From an uncultured bacterium (lineage in GTDB: Bacteria; Cyanobacteriota; Vampirovibrionia; Obscuribacterales; Obscuribacteraceae): a stretch of 64,000 nt of DNA. The DNA is taken from assembly GCA_903835185.1 (NCBI GenBank), contig CAILLX010000135.1, forward strand, positions 55,520 to 119,519. Direction: 5' to 3'. The position numbers and the translations under genes were made by a program. This document shows, piece after piece, positions 8,596-17,063 of the stretch; the first letter of the stretch is position 1, and every line of letters begins with the position of its first letter. The notes beneath the pieces are model-generated. The model was not told the DNA's origin, made no database searches, and was given only the letters and a program-made list of their open reading frames with translations.

Positions 8596-9909
8596 GTGGC
8601 TTACAGGTATTTGAAACTTCGCTTCTCCAGGGCGAACCCACGCCTGATAGGCACCCAATATTGCGATCAAGTTTCTAGCTATGAGTGTCGTTATTGCCTC
8701 CATGCCCTCAGACAGCTCAATGGCAAGGACTATGCTCTCCTTCCATACGTCTATTTGAGATTGGGAAAGTGCCAGGGACTGACACCGCTAGACCGGGAAG
8801 TCTTTCTAAAAAAAGCCATAGATCTGGCGTCGCGACTGATTAATCCGCACAACTTTCTGGTTGCCGAGTCCAATCGTCAGATAGCCTGGCTCTATCTTGA
8901 CCAGTTATCTTCAAGCATCCCATCCACCACTGTTAACTCAAACGTTTGGGATGGCAGTAGAGGCGGCTCGCGAGTCGTCCAGCGGGCGCCTCTCGGCGCG
9001 TCCCTTGAGTCAACAGAAGTGGGCGTCCTATCGCCAGTCCAGCTAGACGAGTGGAGAGCCCGTGCCGAGGCAGCACTGGCAATCGATGCCAGAGGAGCCG
9101 GGTTGGACTCCCAAAGTGTACAGGAAGATGAGTGGCTGCTAGCCCATGTGTTTACTACGCTACGGGATTATGACAAGGCAGACTACGCCTGGAGTGAGTA
9201 TGTCCGGATCAGCAGGATTCTGGATGGTGCCGATAGCCTGGAATATGCTTGCGCTCTTTGCGAAAGAGCACTTTTCCAGCTTAAGCTTCAAAGGATCAAC
9301 TCATCGCTTGATTTGGTAAGTCCCAGCCTGGAGATCTGGTCCAAGAACTTTAACAGGATGATGTGGGAGCAGGATCGGTTAATTGAACTGATGACAAGTT
9401 ACTTCAGTGCTCTGCACGAGGGAGTAGGTCAATCGGAAGCCGTAAGGCTCGAAGACCGCTTCTTGCTGTACTATCAAACAGCTATGCGCAAACAACTTGA
9501 TCCCTTCCGTTATTGCAGGCGCAAAAGTTTTGATCTGTTGTTTCGCTATGCCGATGAATACCAGTCCTCTGGTAATCTCAATCGGGCTCAAGATCTATAT
9601 ATGCAGGCATTGAAGCTTGGTAGACAATTCATGGACACAAGTTGCGCAGAATACGTTCTTTGCATGGCAAAGGCAGCACATAATTACCAGATGCTGGGAG
9701 ACAATGACCAGGCGCTGGCAATATGTAAGAATTGTCTGGCAATCACTGATCCTTTCCGTCGCTGGATGAATCGTCCTGATTACTCCAAGGCTTTAGGAGA
9801 GCTGGTGTGTGTCGTTGGAGCGATACCGAAAGATCAGCAAAACGCTCAGACACAGGAAATGCTGAAGCTTTTATACGCTCGCTTGATCAGTGCCGGCAGA
9901 CACGTGTAA
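8596..9909 (+). CDS. Helical-repeat (TPR-like) protein of unknown function
   Basis: 437 residues from a GTG at 8596. The same frame is open and looks coding back to 8497 (…YLSALNNASCALSTC…), without a standard start codon or clear ribosome site, so the true N-terminus may be longer or use a rare start such as CTG at 8542. The product is helical, with a TPR-like stretch near the end (ALKLGRQFMDTSCAEYV... / MLGDNDQALAICKNCLAI). No signal peptide or catalytic motif is evident. It follows the small membrane protein by about 50 bases and is likely part of the kinase operon. Confidence 0.6.
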   Translation: MAYRYLKLRFSRANPRLIGTQYCDQVSSYECRYCLHALRQLNGKDYALLPYVYLRLGKCQGLTPLDREVFLKKAIDLASRLINPHNFLVAESNRQIAWLYLDQLSSSIPSTTVNSNVWDGSRGGSRVVQRAPLGASLESTEVGVLSPVQLDEWRARAEAALAIDARGAGLDSQSVQEDEWLLAHVFTTLRDYDKADYAWSEYVRISRILDGADSLEYACALCERALFQLKLQRINSSLDLVSPSLEIWSKNFNRMMWEQDRLIELMTSYFSALHEGVGQSEAVRLEDRFLLYYQTAMRKQLDPFRYCRRKSFDLLFRYADEYQSSGNLNRAQDLYMQALKLGRQFMDTSCAEYVLCMAKAAHNYQMLGDNDQALAICKNCLAITDPFRRWMNRPDYSKALGELVCVVGAIPKDQQNAQTQEMLKLLYARLISAGRHV

Positions 9910-9913
9910 GTGA

Positions 9914-10120
9914 CCTTATGCCAGGCATCTAGTCGAGATATTCCAAAATAGGTTTGCGATTCCATCCGAACAGTATTATTATTACTGCGCGGTTTGTGGT
10001 GACTATGTAATGCTTGGATCGGCAAAAGGCAATATCGAGAAGCTATACGAAATTGTCTGTGAGCATTGTGTATATATTATGGTGAGGATAGCGGCAGCAG
10101 GTGCATGCTTGGCTGCATAG
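9914..10120 (+). pseudogene. Possible zinc-ribbon coding fragment without a start codon
   Basis: Frame 2 is open from 9914 to the TAG at 10118-10120. It encodes a stretch that looks like a real protein, with YYYYCAVCGDYV and, 22 residues after the first Cys pair, CEHC, a CxxC...CxxC zinc-ribbon pattern. There is no ATG, GTG or TTG before the first CxxC, so it is either a remnant, part of a frameshifted gene, or chance. It overlaps the upstream part of the longest frame of the next gene, which argues for the later start used there. Confidence 0.25.
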
Positions 10121-10143
10121 TCGTGTCTGGGGTCAAACCAACT

Positions 10144-11595
10144 ATGCTCGAGTTCTTTAACTTGTATATGGCACGTTGTCACATTCGAAGATCTCAAGTG
10201 ATAGCATTGCTGCTTTGCTTGTTTTGTAGCACCAGCTCATCCCTGGCGGCGGTATCAGAGCCGGACCAACCAGAGCGACAGGGCATCGCTCAGGAGTGTA
10301 CAGAGCTACGTGTCTTACTTAAAGAAGCGGCTGTCCGAAGCATTGATCTGGAACGATACTATCTCCAGTACACGCTTATTGCCAACGATGGACCAAAATG
10401 GAGATGGCTGAGATATCCAGTTTTGCAAAATACTGGAGCAAGCTGTTCTTTGAGTGGTCATATTACAGCACTGTCCGAGCGCGCCAAAAATTTTGAGTCT
10501 CCGCAGAATGTTTCCAAACGTGTTCTGAAGGGGGCACGCGTGACAGGACTGATCGGTAACATTGTGTTGGCATCAAGCTCAGGGATTGAATTGGGAAGCA
10601 ATGGGCTCTGGGCTCTCAAGAATAAGATTCATAAAAACGATCCTGGTACGGCAAAGCGTATTTTTATACAGAAATTGCACGGACTGGATGAGTCCTTGCA
10701 GCTTCTGGACAAACGTCTGGCACAATGCGGCACTGAACCATCTGTTGAAATCATTGCTACCGAAAGTAAACTGCTGAGGATTTATCGTGATTGGAATGTT
10801 TATGAATTTGCACAGTTCTATGCTGACATAAAATCTAGACAGTCCAGCAATAGCCTTTTCTATGCTCTTAATGAAGGTGCAAACTGTGCAGAGGCAGTAG
10901 CTTACATTCTTTTGCTCAAAGCTCTGAAGGGTTCAGTGTATGCCGGACCGTCCAGCATTTGCTCCTTAATTGACGATTGCATCTCTCTGGTGAACGCTCC
11001 GGTGCGCAATGTTGCTCATAACATTCTCTACAAGTTTTATTTTAAGAAGGTGGGCTCTGAGCTTCACGAGACGCTCTACAATCCAAAAGAGGCAGTTGCA
11101 GCAGAATGCGTCAAGTTGCAACACCAGGTCGCCACAGCTGACAGGGAGACGCTTGAGCTGGTTGGACAAGTCGATAAGAGGCTTTCTACTTACTCTCTCT
11201 ATAATTCCAAATATGAGGACTATTATCGAAAGACAATGTCTCACCTCCGTTATATGCGACGGATTGCCTTGCAAGGCAATGAGGCTGGAATAACTCTTTC
11301 CACAGGAAGTCTTGCAAGTGATATTCAGGGTGCTCTGTCCTATTATCCATTCCGAGAACAAAACAAAACCTCAAATGCTCTAGGTTTTTCCGGAGCCACT
11401 ACAGCCGCTGTAGTAACCGGAGCTAATTTGTACTTAAACACTCGATGGCTGTTCAGAAGCATGTTGTACACAGCTCAGCTGAAAAGAGAGCACAGGCTAC
11501 CGGAAGAGATTTTGGCTGACCGTCTGAAGACTCTCTCCGACATTGAGCAGGTGATAAACTTGCCTTCGAAAAAGCCGGCAGATTCACAGCTCTAG
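10144..11595 (+). CDS. Exported helical protein of unknown function
   Basis: The frame is open from a GTG at 10066, but the N-terminus makes sense as a signal peptide only from the ATG at 10144 or 10168 (basic RCHIRRSQ, hydrophobic VIALLLCLFC, then SSSLAA). From 10144 the product is 483 residues. It is mostly helical with two weakly hydrophobic glycine-rich stretches (around LIGNIVLASSSGIELG and GATTAAVVTGANLYL) that may be membrane-associated. I do not recognise a family. It is separated from the kinase operon by ~230 bases with no clear terminator. Confidence 0.6.
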   Translation: MLEFFNLYMARCHIRRSQVIALLLCLFCSTSSSLAAVSEPDQPERQGIAQECTELRVLLKEAAVRSIDLERYYLQYTLIANDGPKWRWLRYPVLQNTGASCSLSGHITALSERAKNFESPQNVSKRVLKGARVTGLIGNIVLASSSGIELGSNGLWALKNKIHKNDPGTAKRIFIQKLHGLDESLQLLDKRLAQCGTEPSVEIIATESKLLRIYRDWNVYEFAQFYADIKSRQSSNSLFYALNEGANCAEAVAYILLLKALKGSVYAGPSSICSLIDDCISLVNAPVRNVAHNILYKFYFKKVGSELHETLYNPKEAVAAECVKLQHQVATADRETLELVGQVDKRLSTYSLYNSKYEDYYRKTMSHLRYMRRIALQGNEAGITLSTGSLASDIQGALSYYPFREQNKTSNALGFSGATTAAVVTGANLYLNTRWLFRSMLYTAQLKREHRLPEEILADRLKTLSDIEQVINLPSKKPADSQL

Positions 11596-11735
11596 CAGTA
11601 AGTTGAAGCGCACAAAACCATTTTCATTTTTCAGTATTTTCAAAATTTCTCTGCCCTTAACGGCTTCTTAAACTGTTGCGTGTAAGAATAGTGACGACAA
11701 AAAGAGAACGATAAAGAGATAAGAGGGAAGAATTT

Positions 11736-11858
11736 ATGAAGAGACGTGGTGTTTTTGATCGCATCTTGTATGGTGCTATTCTTATGCTTGCTTCTGAACT
11801 ACTGGGACCAGTGCCTGTGCTTGGTGCTGTTTTGGAGTTTGTCGGATTCGTTTTGTAA
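11736..11858 (+). CDS. 40-residue hydrophobic peptide
   Basis: A short frame, ATG 11736 to TAA 11856-11858, preceded by AGAGGGAAG at a plausible ribosome-site distance. It encodes a basic N-terminus (MKRRGVFDR) followed by a single hydrophobic helix rich in Leu, Val and Gly. A canonical terminator hairpin lies 60 bases downstream, making a compact one-gene unit of ~200 bases. The layout (ribosome site, short frame, terminator) is what a real small gene looks like. Function unknown; a type-I toxin-like or regulatory membrane peptide is possible but unsupported. Confidence 0.5.
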   Translation: MKRRGVFDRILYGAILMLASELLGPVPVLGAVLEFVGFVL

Positions 11859-11918
11859 GGTGTGGATAGAGATCTCAGTCTCCACAGTTTGATTGGCTGG
11901 AGCTGGGCATCGGTTCTG

Positions 11919-11945
11919 AAACCCTGATCTATTCTCAGGGTTTTT
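11919..11945 (+). terminator. Rho-independent terminator
   Basis: A perfect 9-bp stem (AAACCCTGA, 11919-11927, with TCAGGGTTT, 11935-11943) with a 7-base loop, the stem running into a T tract (11941-11945). It closes the small-peptide unit. Confidence 0.75.
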
Positions 11946-12065
11946 ACTAGATACAGCTCAGTTGCATCGTCGTTGTTTGATCTCGCAGGACTCCGTAAGG
12001 TTAGCTCAGGGGCAGGTGATCTTACACGCATCCCCTAAGTGCACCGCTCAGGAGAGATGCAAGCG

Positions 12066-13826
12066 ATGACTAAGACAACATTTCCATACAATTCATACTT
12101 GCAGTCCTGTGACCCTGGAACAGCAGCGATGCTGTCCATACTTCCAGGGTTGGGGCAGTTATATAACGGAGAGAAAAGGAAAGGGCTGCTTTTTTTGGAA
12201 GTGGCGGCTATCAACTACTTTTTGCTCACTCTAGTGATTTTCATGCCCCCGTTGCTTGACGGACTGAAATCGTGCAGTGCTGCGCTTAATTTGAAACCCA
12301 ACATAATGCTTCTAGCTGCCCTGAGACAGGCTCACTGGGGTAGCCCGTTTTCAATTATTCTTTTAGGTATGGTCATGATGTTTATCGCTTACGCGGTGCG
12401 CGACGCGTACGACAGAGCAGCTAACATCCGCCGGCGCAAGATCTATCCTGCGCATGTCATTGAACTTACTGAAGCTGCCAGCGGATCTTATCTGCTCCAT
12501 CTTGCTGTAATGATCACATGCTGTATTCTTGGCCTGTTTTTTCTGGTGCCAAAACCACCGGTAGCTCAGATAATGGAGATACAGTTTGTCGCAGAGCAAA
12601 CTCCTGCCAAGAAACCTATAGAGAGTAATCTAGTTTCATCTCGCGACTCGATCGATGCAGGACAGCATAGATCGAAAGATAGGGCGGGAGCCCAGAGGCA
12701 GCCAGAGCGAGTTCACTCACCGCAACCAAGGACGTCTCCAGCAAAGTCTGAACCGATCAAACAGCAGATGAATGTGCCTGCATCCGCTCCTGCTCAGCGC
12801 AGCCTTCCTGTGGCAAAGCCGATGCAATTACCCAGGATTGCTTCAAACATGCCAGTGCCACGGGTGCCAGTTCTAGAAGGTCATGCGGCCCCAGCTGCTC
12901 CGCCCGCACCAGGAGTGCAGCAGCCCAGGCGTGTAAATATGGCTCCGGCGCTGGTGCCTAGCCCAACAGTATCACCGAATAGACCTGTGGTTGTGCCAAG
13001 TCTGACTGCATTGAGCGAGCCGGTTAAACACACTGGAGCTATGCCTTCTCCTGTCGCCTTCAAGCCGTTGCTGGCGACAGGACCAGTACCTCTGCCTGAG
13101 CGGCACGAGCAGGGCTCTGGACTGCCTGGTGCTCCTGCGTTGCAAAAGCTTGCCAGCGCAACTCCCGTAGCTGTACTGGTTGTGTCTCCGAGATCTGGTA
13201 TGACCGGTGCTAATGGTGCGATCGGTAGTGGACCGCCGACAATGGTGCCGGTAGCTACTGGACATGATGTTGGCCCTGCCGGCAATCCGTCGCCGGTGCT
13301 GCGCAATTCATCAGGTGGTGGCACAAAAGGGATGTCTGACCGATACCAGCCGACACCGTTGAGGATGGGTGGAAGTTCAGGTACAGGCATTGGCAAGTCA
13401 AACGGGACTGTTCTGGCAGTAAACCCGGTTGGCACCAGTGATACTGGCGGCAGCCAGGGTAAGATCGGCTCACCCACCGTAGATACCAGAAAGGAATATT
13501 CAGAGAGAGCGCGCCAGGAGCCAAACTGGGGGCCGTATATGGACTATCTACAGCAGCGGATAAAACATTCCTGGTTCCCTCCGACCGGCATGCAGTCTAA
13601 GAGGGTAATTGTAATGTTCAAGGTTCATAGTGATGGCACGCTCTCGCACCTTGTGCTGCACAAAACATGTGGTTCGTCTCTTGCCGATCTGGCTGCTTTG
13701 AAGGCTGTTGAGACAGCTGCTCCGTTTCGGCAGCTGCCGGAAGGTGCAGATGAAGATGCCGATATTCAGTTCACCTTTGACTACAACGTGTTTGGGGGAG
13801 GGCATGGCGAGTTCCGGCGGTTCTAG
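12066..13826 (+). CDS. TonB-like protein with N-terminal membrane domain and Pro/Ala-rich linker
   Basis: The ATG at 12066 is preferred because AGGAGAG (12050-12056) lies nine bases upstream; 586 residues. N-terminal domain: PGLGQLYNGEKRKGLLFL and further hydrophobic segments, as in TM2/DUF5683-like proteins. A long Pro/Ala/Ser-rich linker (~residues 185-470), typical of a periplasm-spanning arm, follows. The last ~100 residues form a TonB C-terminal-like domain (YLQQRIKHSWFPP, VIVMFKVHSDGTLSHLVLHKTCGSSLADLAALKAV, AAPFRQLP). TonB transmits proton-motive force from the inner to the outer membrane, but no ExbB/ExbD or receptor gene is adjacent. A role in envelope energisation or as a structural cell-envelope protein is inference. 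Confidence 0.75.
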   Translation: MTKTTFPYNSYLQSCDPGTAAMLSILPGLGQLYNGEKRKGLLFLEVAAINYFLLTLVIFMPPLLDGLKSCSAALNLKPNIMLLAALRQAHWGSPFSIILLGMVMMFIAYAVRDAYDRAANIRRRKIYPAHVIELTEAASGSYLLHLAVMITCCILGLFFLVPKPPVAQIMEIQFVAEQTPAKKPIESNLVSSRDSIDAGQHRSKDRAGAQRQPERVHSPQPRTSPAKSEPIKQQMNVPASAPAQRSLPVAKPMQLPRIASNMPVPRVPVLEGHAAPAAPPAPGVQQPRRVNMAPALVPSPTVSPNRPVVVPSLTALSEPVKHTGAMPSPVAFKPLLATGPVPLPERHEQGSGLPGAPALQKLASATPVAVLVVSPRSGMTGANGAIGSGPPTMVPVATGHDVGPAGNPSPVLRNSSGGGTKGMSDRYQPTPLRMGGSSGTGIGKSNGTVLAVNPVGTSDTGGSQGKIGSPTVDTRKEYSERARQEPNWGPYMDYLQQRIKHSWFPPTGMQSKRVIVMFKVHSDGTLSHLVLHKTCGSSLADLAALKAVETAAPFRQLPEGADEDADIQFTFDYNVFGGGHGEFRRF

Positions 13827-13869
13827 CATCAGTGCCAGACAACCCTGGTATAGTGAGAATGACTAGTGA

Positions 13870-14796
13870 CTATCTGGTGCGCAGTATCTCTAATAGCAGC
13901 TCTTCAAAAGCTTCTTTCTGAATTGATGTAGCTACTTTGACTTTGCGCCCACCGAAGAGCGCCCCGGAGAGCTTGCCTGTGCTTCGCCCGCTGGTAGCTA
14001 TTTCTACGCGCATCTCCTTGAATGTGAAGATCTCAGGAGCAATGGTTGCGGCAGCTGTAATTGTGTCCCAGAAATAATATTCAAATCCTTTGACAAGCGA
14101 CCAGAGTTTGGTGGCAAGAATCGAGGCATTAAACCTGTCTGCCTGCTTCTCCAGGCGGGCAAGGAAGTCTTTAGTGACAGGCAGTTCGTTAGTTGTGTCA
14201 AGAGGAATGATTTTGACTGCAACTCCCAGATCCAGAATTGCTTTAGCTGCTGCCGGATCTGCATAAAGATTCCATTCTGCGCTGCCGTCGTGTCCTTGCT
14301 CTTCAACATTGCCAGGCACATGGAGGGCACCGCCCATGATGACAAACTCGGACACTTTACTTTTCAGTTCTGGTGCGGCTTTAAAAACTGTGGCCAGATT
14401 AGTCAGAGGACCTGTAACAACTAGCGTGACCGGTGCTCTGGAGTGAGTCAGACAGTCTGTTATGACTGCTTGTGACTTGCGTCCTTTCCCTTGCTGATAA
14501 AGCTTCTTCAGGGTGATTTCGCTAAAGAGAGGCAGCTCGTTCATAATGTAGCTTTCACGGCGCCAGTTGTCCGGAAACGGGTTGGGAACCGGATCTTCAC
14601 TATAGGCTACTTCGGCTCCTTCCAGATCCAGGTAGGTGGCCATTTTTAATAGTGCTTCAAAAGATTGGATAGCATAACAATCTCCGTCAGTGATTGTTAT
14701 TGCCTGTAGGTCTATCTGAGGGGATAGCCACAGAAGCAGGCAACTCAAGAGATCATCGACGTGTCCGTCGTTGTCATGAAGAACCGGTATCGGCAT
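13870..14796 (-). CDS. Inosine/uridine-preferring nucleoside hydrolase family protein
   Basis: 308 residues. The Ca2+/ribose-binding N-terminal aspartate cluster is present as HDNDGHVDD. The mid-protein VTLVVTGPLTNLA and VIMGGALHVPGN and the late EWNLYADPAAAKAIL complete the IUNH signature. These enzymes cleave the N-glycosidic bond of nucleosides to ribose and base in salvage. The start codon abuts the stop of an upstream coding-like remnant (TAAATG), in the wake of the suf operon on the same strand. Confidence 0.9.
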   Translation of the reverse strand: MPIPVLHDNDGHVDDLLSCLLLWLSPQIDLQAITITDGDCYAIQSFEALLKMATYLDLEGAEVAYSEDPVPNPFPDNWRRESYIMNELPLFSEITLKKLYQQGKGRKSQAVITDCLTHSRAPVTLVVTGPLTNLATVFKAAPELKSKVSEFVIMGGALHVPGNVEEQGHDGSAEWNLYADPAAAKAILDLGVAVKIIPLDTTNELPVTKDFLARLEKQADRFNASILATKLWSLVKGFEYYFWDTITAAATIAPEIFTFKEMRVEIATSGRSTGKLSGALFGGRKVKVATSIQKEAFEELLLEILRTR

Positions 14797-15011
14797 TTAG
14801 GACTCGCAGGTAAGGATTATGCTAAGTTTACTTCCCTGCTGGCGTATTTTCATTAGTTCATCTATTTCAGGTGCGAATCTCGTTGCACGGGTCCACTGTT
14901 TGGCTTGCCTTCTTCCTCGCTTGCCAAGTCAGCAAGCAGTGTCTGGTGCCGCTGCACAGCACGGTTTGCCAGCAGAGTCTCGTTGACCACCAGTGCTGGC
15001 AGTGCCCACAC
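14797..15011 (-). pseudogene. Frameshifted coding remnant between sufT and the nucleoside hydrolase
   Basis: On the minus strand, a frame from GTG 15011 to TAG 14862-14864 encodes ALPALVVNETLLANRAVQRH..., which resembles the end of a thioredoxin-like domain (cis-Pro followed by a strand and a helix). A second frame, shifted by one base around the GAGGAAGAAGG run, continues as RATRFAPEIDELMKIRQQG and stops at a TAA directly abutting the next ATG. Joined, they give a plausible ~70-residue C-terminus. The first frame is also in register with sufT after its TAA. The best reading is a broken small gene or gene remnant. Confidence 0.35.
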
Positions 15012-15020
15012 TACGCTCTT

Positions 15021-15332
15021 TTAGAGAATGCCCAATTCCATCTTGGCGTCATCGCTGCACATGGTGTGTGGGTTCCAGGGTGGGCTCCAGACAAGTTGCA
15101 CCTTGGGAGCTGTTACCCATGGCAGCGAAGACAGAGTCTGGTGGACCTGCCCCTGGATGACCGCACCTAATGGGCAGGCAGGGCTGGTAAGTGTCATTGT
15201 CACTGTAACTTCTCCGGAGTCTCCTACAGCTATGCCATACACCAGACCAAGCTCGACTATGTCTATGCCCAGCTCCGGATCAACAATGGTCCTCAAGTGC
15301 TCGCGCACTACATCCTCTTGTATGGAAGTCAT
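15021..15332 (-). CDS. sufT: SufT-like DUF59/MIP18 family Fe-S maturation protein
   Basis: 103 residues with the DUF59 pattern VDPELGIDIVELGLVYG, VTVTMTLTSPACPLG and a C-terminal VQLVWSPPWNPHTMCSDDA. DUF59/MIP18 proteins assist Fe-S cluster assembly or delivery. Position as last gene of the suf operon, 47 bases after sufU, supports the SufT assignment. The Cys in SPACP and MCSD are candidate functional residues. Confidence 0.9.
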   Translation of the reverse strand: MTSIQEDVVREHLRTIVDPELGIDIVELGLVYGIAVGDSGEVTVTMTLTSPACPLGAVIQGQVHQTLSSLPWVTAPKVQLVWSPPWNPHTMCSDDAKMELGIL

Positions 15333-15379
15333 CAGCTACCTCTGTTTGTTCGCTGCAGCTTAATTGGTCAACAGGGGGA

Positions 15380-15841
15380 TCAGATATTGTCCGATGCCCC
15401 ATCTTGTGAACGTGCCTGCTCAATTGCCTCCAGGAGGGTATTCCAGGGCAAAAGAGCACACTTGATTCTCACTGGGTACTTCTTGACACCCTGGAGAGCT
15501 TCGAGATCTTCAAGCTCTTCCGGAAGGATGACTTCTTGAGAGCCCCCCAGCATCATGTTTTTGAAGATGCTGGCTGTTTTGACAGCCTGCTCGAGAGACT
15601 GGCCCTTGACTGCTTCGCTCATCATAGAACCGGATGCCATATTGATTGAACAACCGTGAGCATCCAGCTTGATGTCGGCTATAGAGTTGCTGTCTACGCT
15701 TATATAAACAGTGATCTCATCACCGCACAGCGGGTTGACCCCTTCGCTTTTGACAGTGGGAGCAACAAGCTCTCCCTGGTTTCGCGGATGGTGGTAGTGA
15801 TCAAGGATTGTTTCCCGGTAAAGGTCATCTGCAAGCGACAT
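15380..15841 (-). CDS. sufU: SufU-type Fe-S scaffold / sulfurtransferase
   Basis: The start at 15841 (MSLADDLYRE) is preferred over 15877 because it matches the family N-terminus; it overlaps the end of sufS by 17 bases. The 153-residue product has the three SufU cysteines in NPLCGD, HGCSIN and RIKCALLPW, with an insertion before the last that distinguishes SufU from IscU. SufU takes sulfur from the SufS persulfide, usually with Zn at the site. It is encoded between sufS and sufT. Confidence 0.92.
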   Translation of the reverse strand: MSLADDLYRETILDHYHHPRNQGELVAPTVKSEGVNPLCGDEITVYISVDSNSIADIKLDAHGCSINMASGSMMSEAVKGQSLEQAVKTASIFKNMMLGGSQEVILPEELEDLEALQGVKKYPVRIKCALLPWNTLLEAIEQARSQDGASDNI

Positions 15842-17063
15842 GTCCCATAACCCTATCTGCTTCCTGCAACGCGTCAAGAAATAAATCTATCTCTTCTTTT
15901 GTATTGTAGATGTAAAAACTGGCCCTGGCCGTACCTGTAACCTTCAGATCTCGCATTAGAGGTTGACAACAATGGTGACCGGCGCGAATTGCTATTCCTG
16001 CGTCATTGAGAATCTGCCCAATGTCATGAGGATGGACGTCGGCAAAATTGAATGAGATTACTCCACCACGACAAGTGGCATCGCCCGGTCCATACACTGT
16101 GGCATCAGGAATCTCGCTCAAGCGACCAAGAGCGTAGCCAGTCAGGTCTATTTCGTGTGCTCTTATGTTGTCCATGCCAAGTTTTTGCAGATAGTCTATT
16201 GCAGAACCAGTGGCGATTACGTCAGCTATATTTGGTGTGCCGGCTTCAAACTTGTACGGCAGTTCGTTAAAGCGCACTCGATCGCGCCACACTGCACTTA
16301 TCATGTCGCCGCCGGAGAGGAAAGGTGGCATGGCTTCGAGCAGTTCCGCACGGCCCCAGAGAATGCCGACTCCTGTCGGTCCCAGCATCTTGTGACAAGA
16401 AAACACCAGAAAATCACAACCTAGTTCACTGACGGATGTCTTAAGATGCGGCACCCCTTGTGCTCCGTCTACAATAAGAAGAGCTCCACGGGCGTGAGCC
16501 AGATTTCCCAGTTCTCTAACGGGAGTGATGGTGCCAAGCACGTTGGACATCATGGTAACAGCCACAACTTTGGTGCGCGGTCCTATCACTGCTGCTGCCT
16601 GTTCCAGATCTATCAGCCCATCTGGTGTCAGTTCAAGATAAACCAGCTTGGCACCACGTTCGGCAGCCAGGAGCTGCCAGGGCACCAGATTAGAGTGGTG
16701 CTCCATTGCTGAAAGGACAATCTCGTCGCCAGGAAGGATGTTTGTTCGTCCCCAGCTGTAAGCGATAAGGTTTAGAGCCTCTGTGGCGTTACGCGTGAAG
16801 ATGACGCAGCGAGACTCAGGCGCATCAATAAACTCTCTAACTTTTTCTCGAACACCTTCGTAAGCAGATGTTGCCTCTTCAGAAAGGGTGTGGATGCCGC
16901 GGTGGATATTGGCGTTGTAACCTTCGTAATAGCTTTGCAGCGCTTGTATTACGCATCTCGGCTTCTGCGATGTAGCAGCATTATCAAGATATATAAGCTG
17001 CTTGCCGTTGACCTGGCGCTCCAGGATAGGAAAGTCTTTACGTATCTCTTGCACATCAATCAT
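15825..17063 (-). CDS. sufS: Cysteine desulfurase SufS
   Basis: 412-residue class-V PLP enzyme that releases sulfur from cysteine as a persulfide for cluster assembly. Motifs: FTRNATEALNLIAYSWG, SAMEHHSNLVPWQ, the PLP lysine in FSCHKMLGPTGVG, and the catalytic-loop Cys in RAGHHCCQPLM. The extra Cys next to the catalytic one (CC instead of CA) is slightly unusual. It overlaps the upstream Rieske gene by 8 bases and the downstream sufU. Confidence 0.96.
   Translation of the reverse strand: MIDVQEIRKDFPILERQVNGKQLIYLDNAATSQKPRCVIQALQSYYEGYNANIHRGIHTLSEEATSAYEGVREKVREFIDAPESRCVIFTRNATEALNLIAYSWGRTNILPGDEIVLSAMEHHSNLVPWQLLAAERGAKLVYLELTPDGLIDLEQAAAVIGPRTKVVAVTMMSNVLGTITPVRELGNLAHARGALLIVDGAQGVPHLKTSVSELGCDFLVFSCHKMLGPTGVGILWGRAELLEAMPPFLSGGDMISAVWRDRVRFNELPYKFEAGTPNIADVIATGSAIDYLQKLGMDNIRAHEIDLTGYALGRLSEIPDATVYGPGDATCRGGVISFNFADVHPHDIGQILNDAGIAIRAGHHCCQPLMRDLKVTGTARASFYIYNTKEEIDLFLDALQEADRVMGHVACR

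Noticed and set aside
12881..13477. 198-codon minus-strand frame opposite the TonB-like gene
   Set aside because: It mirrors the Pro/Ala-rich linker of the plus-strand gene; its Gly/Pro/Thr-rich composition is a shadow effect.
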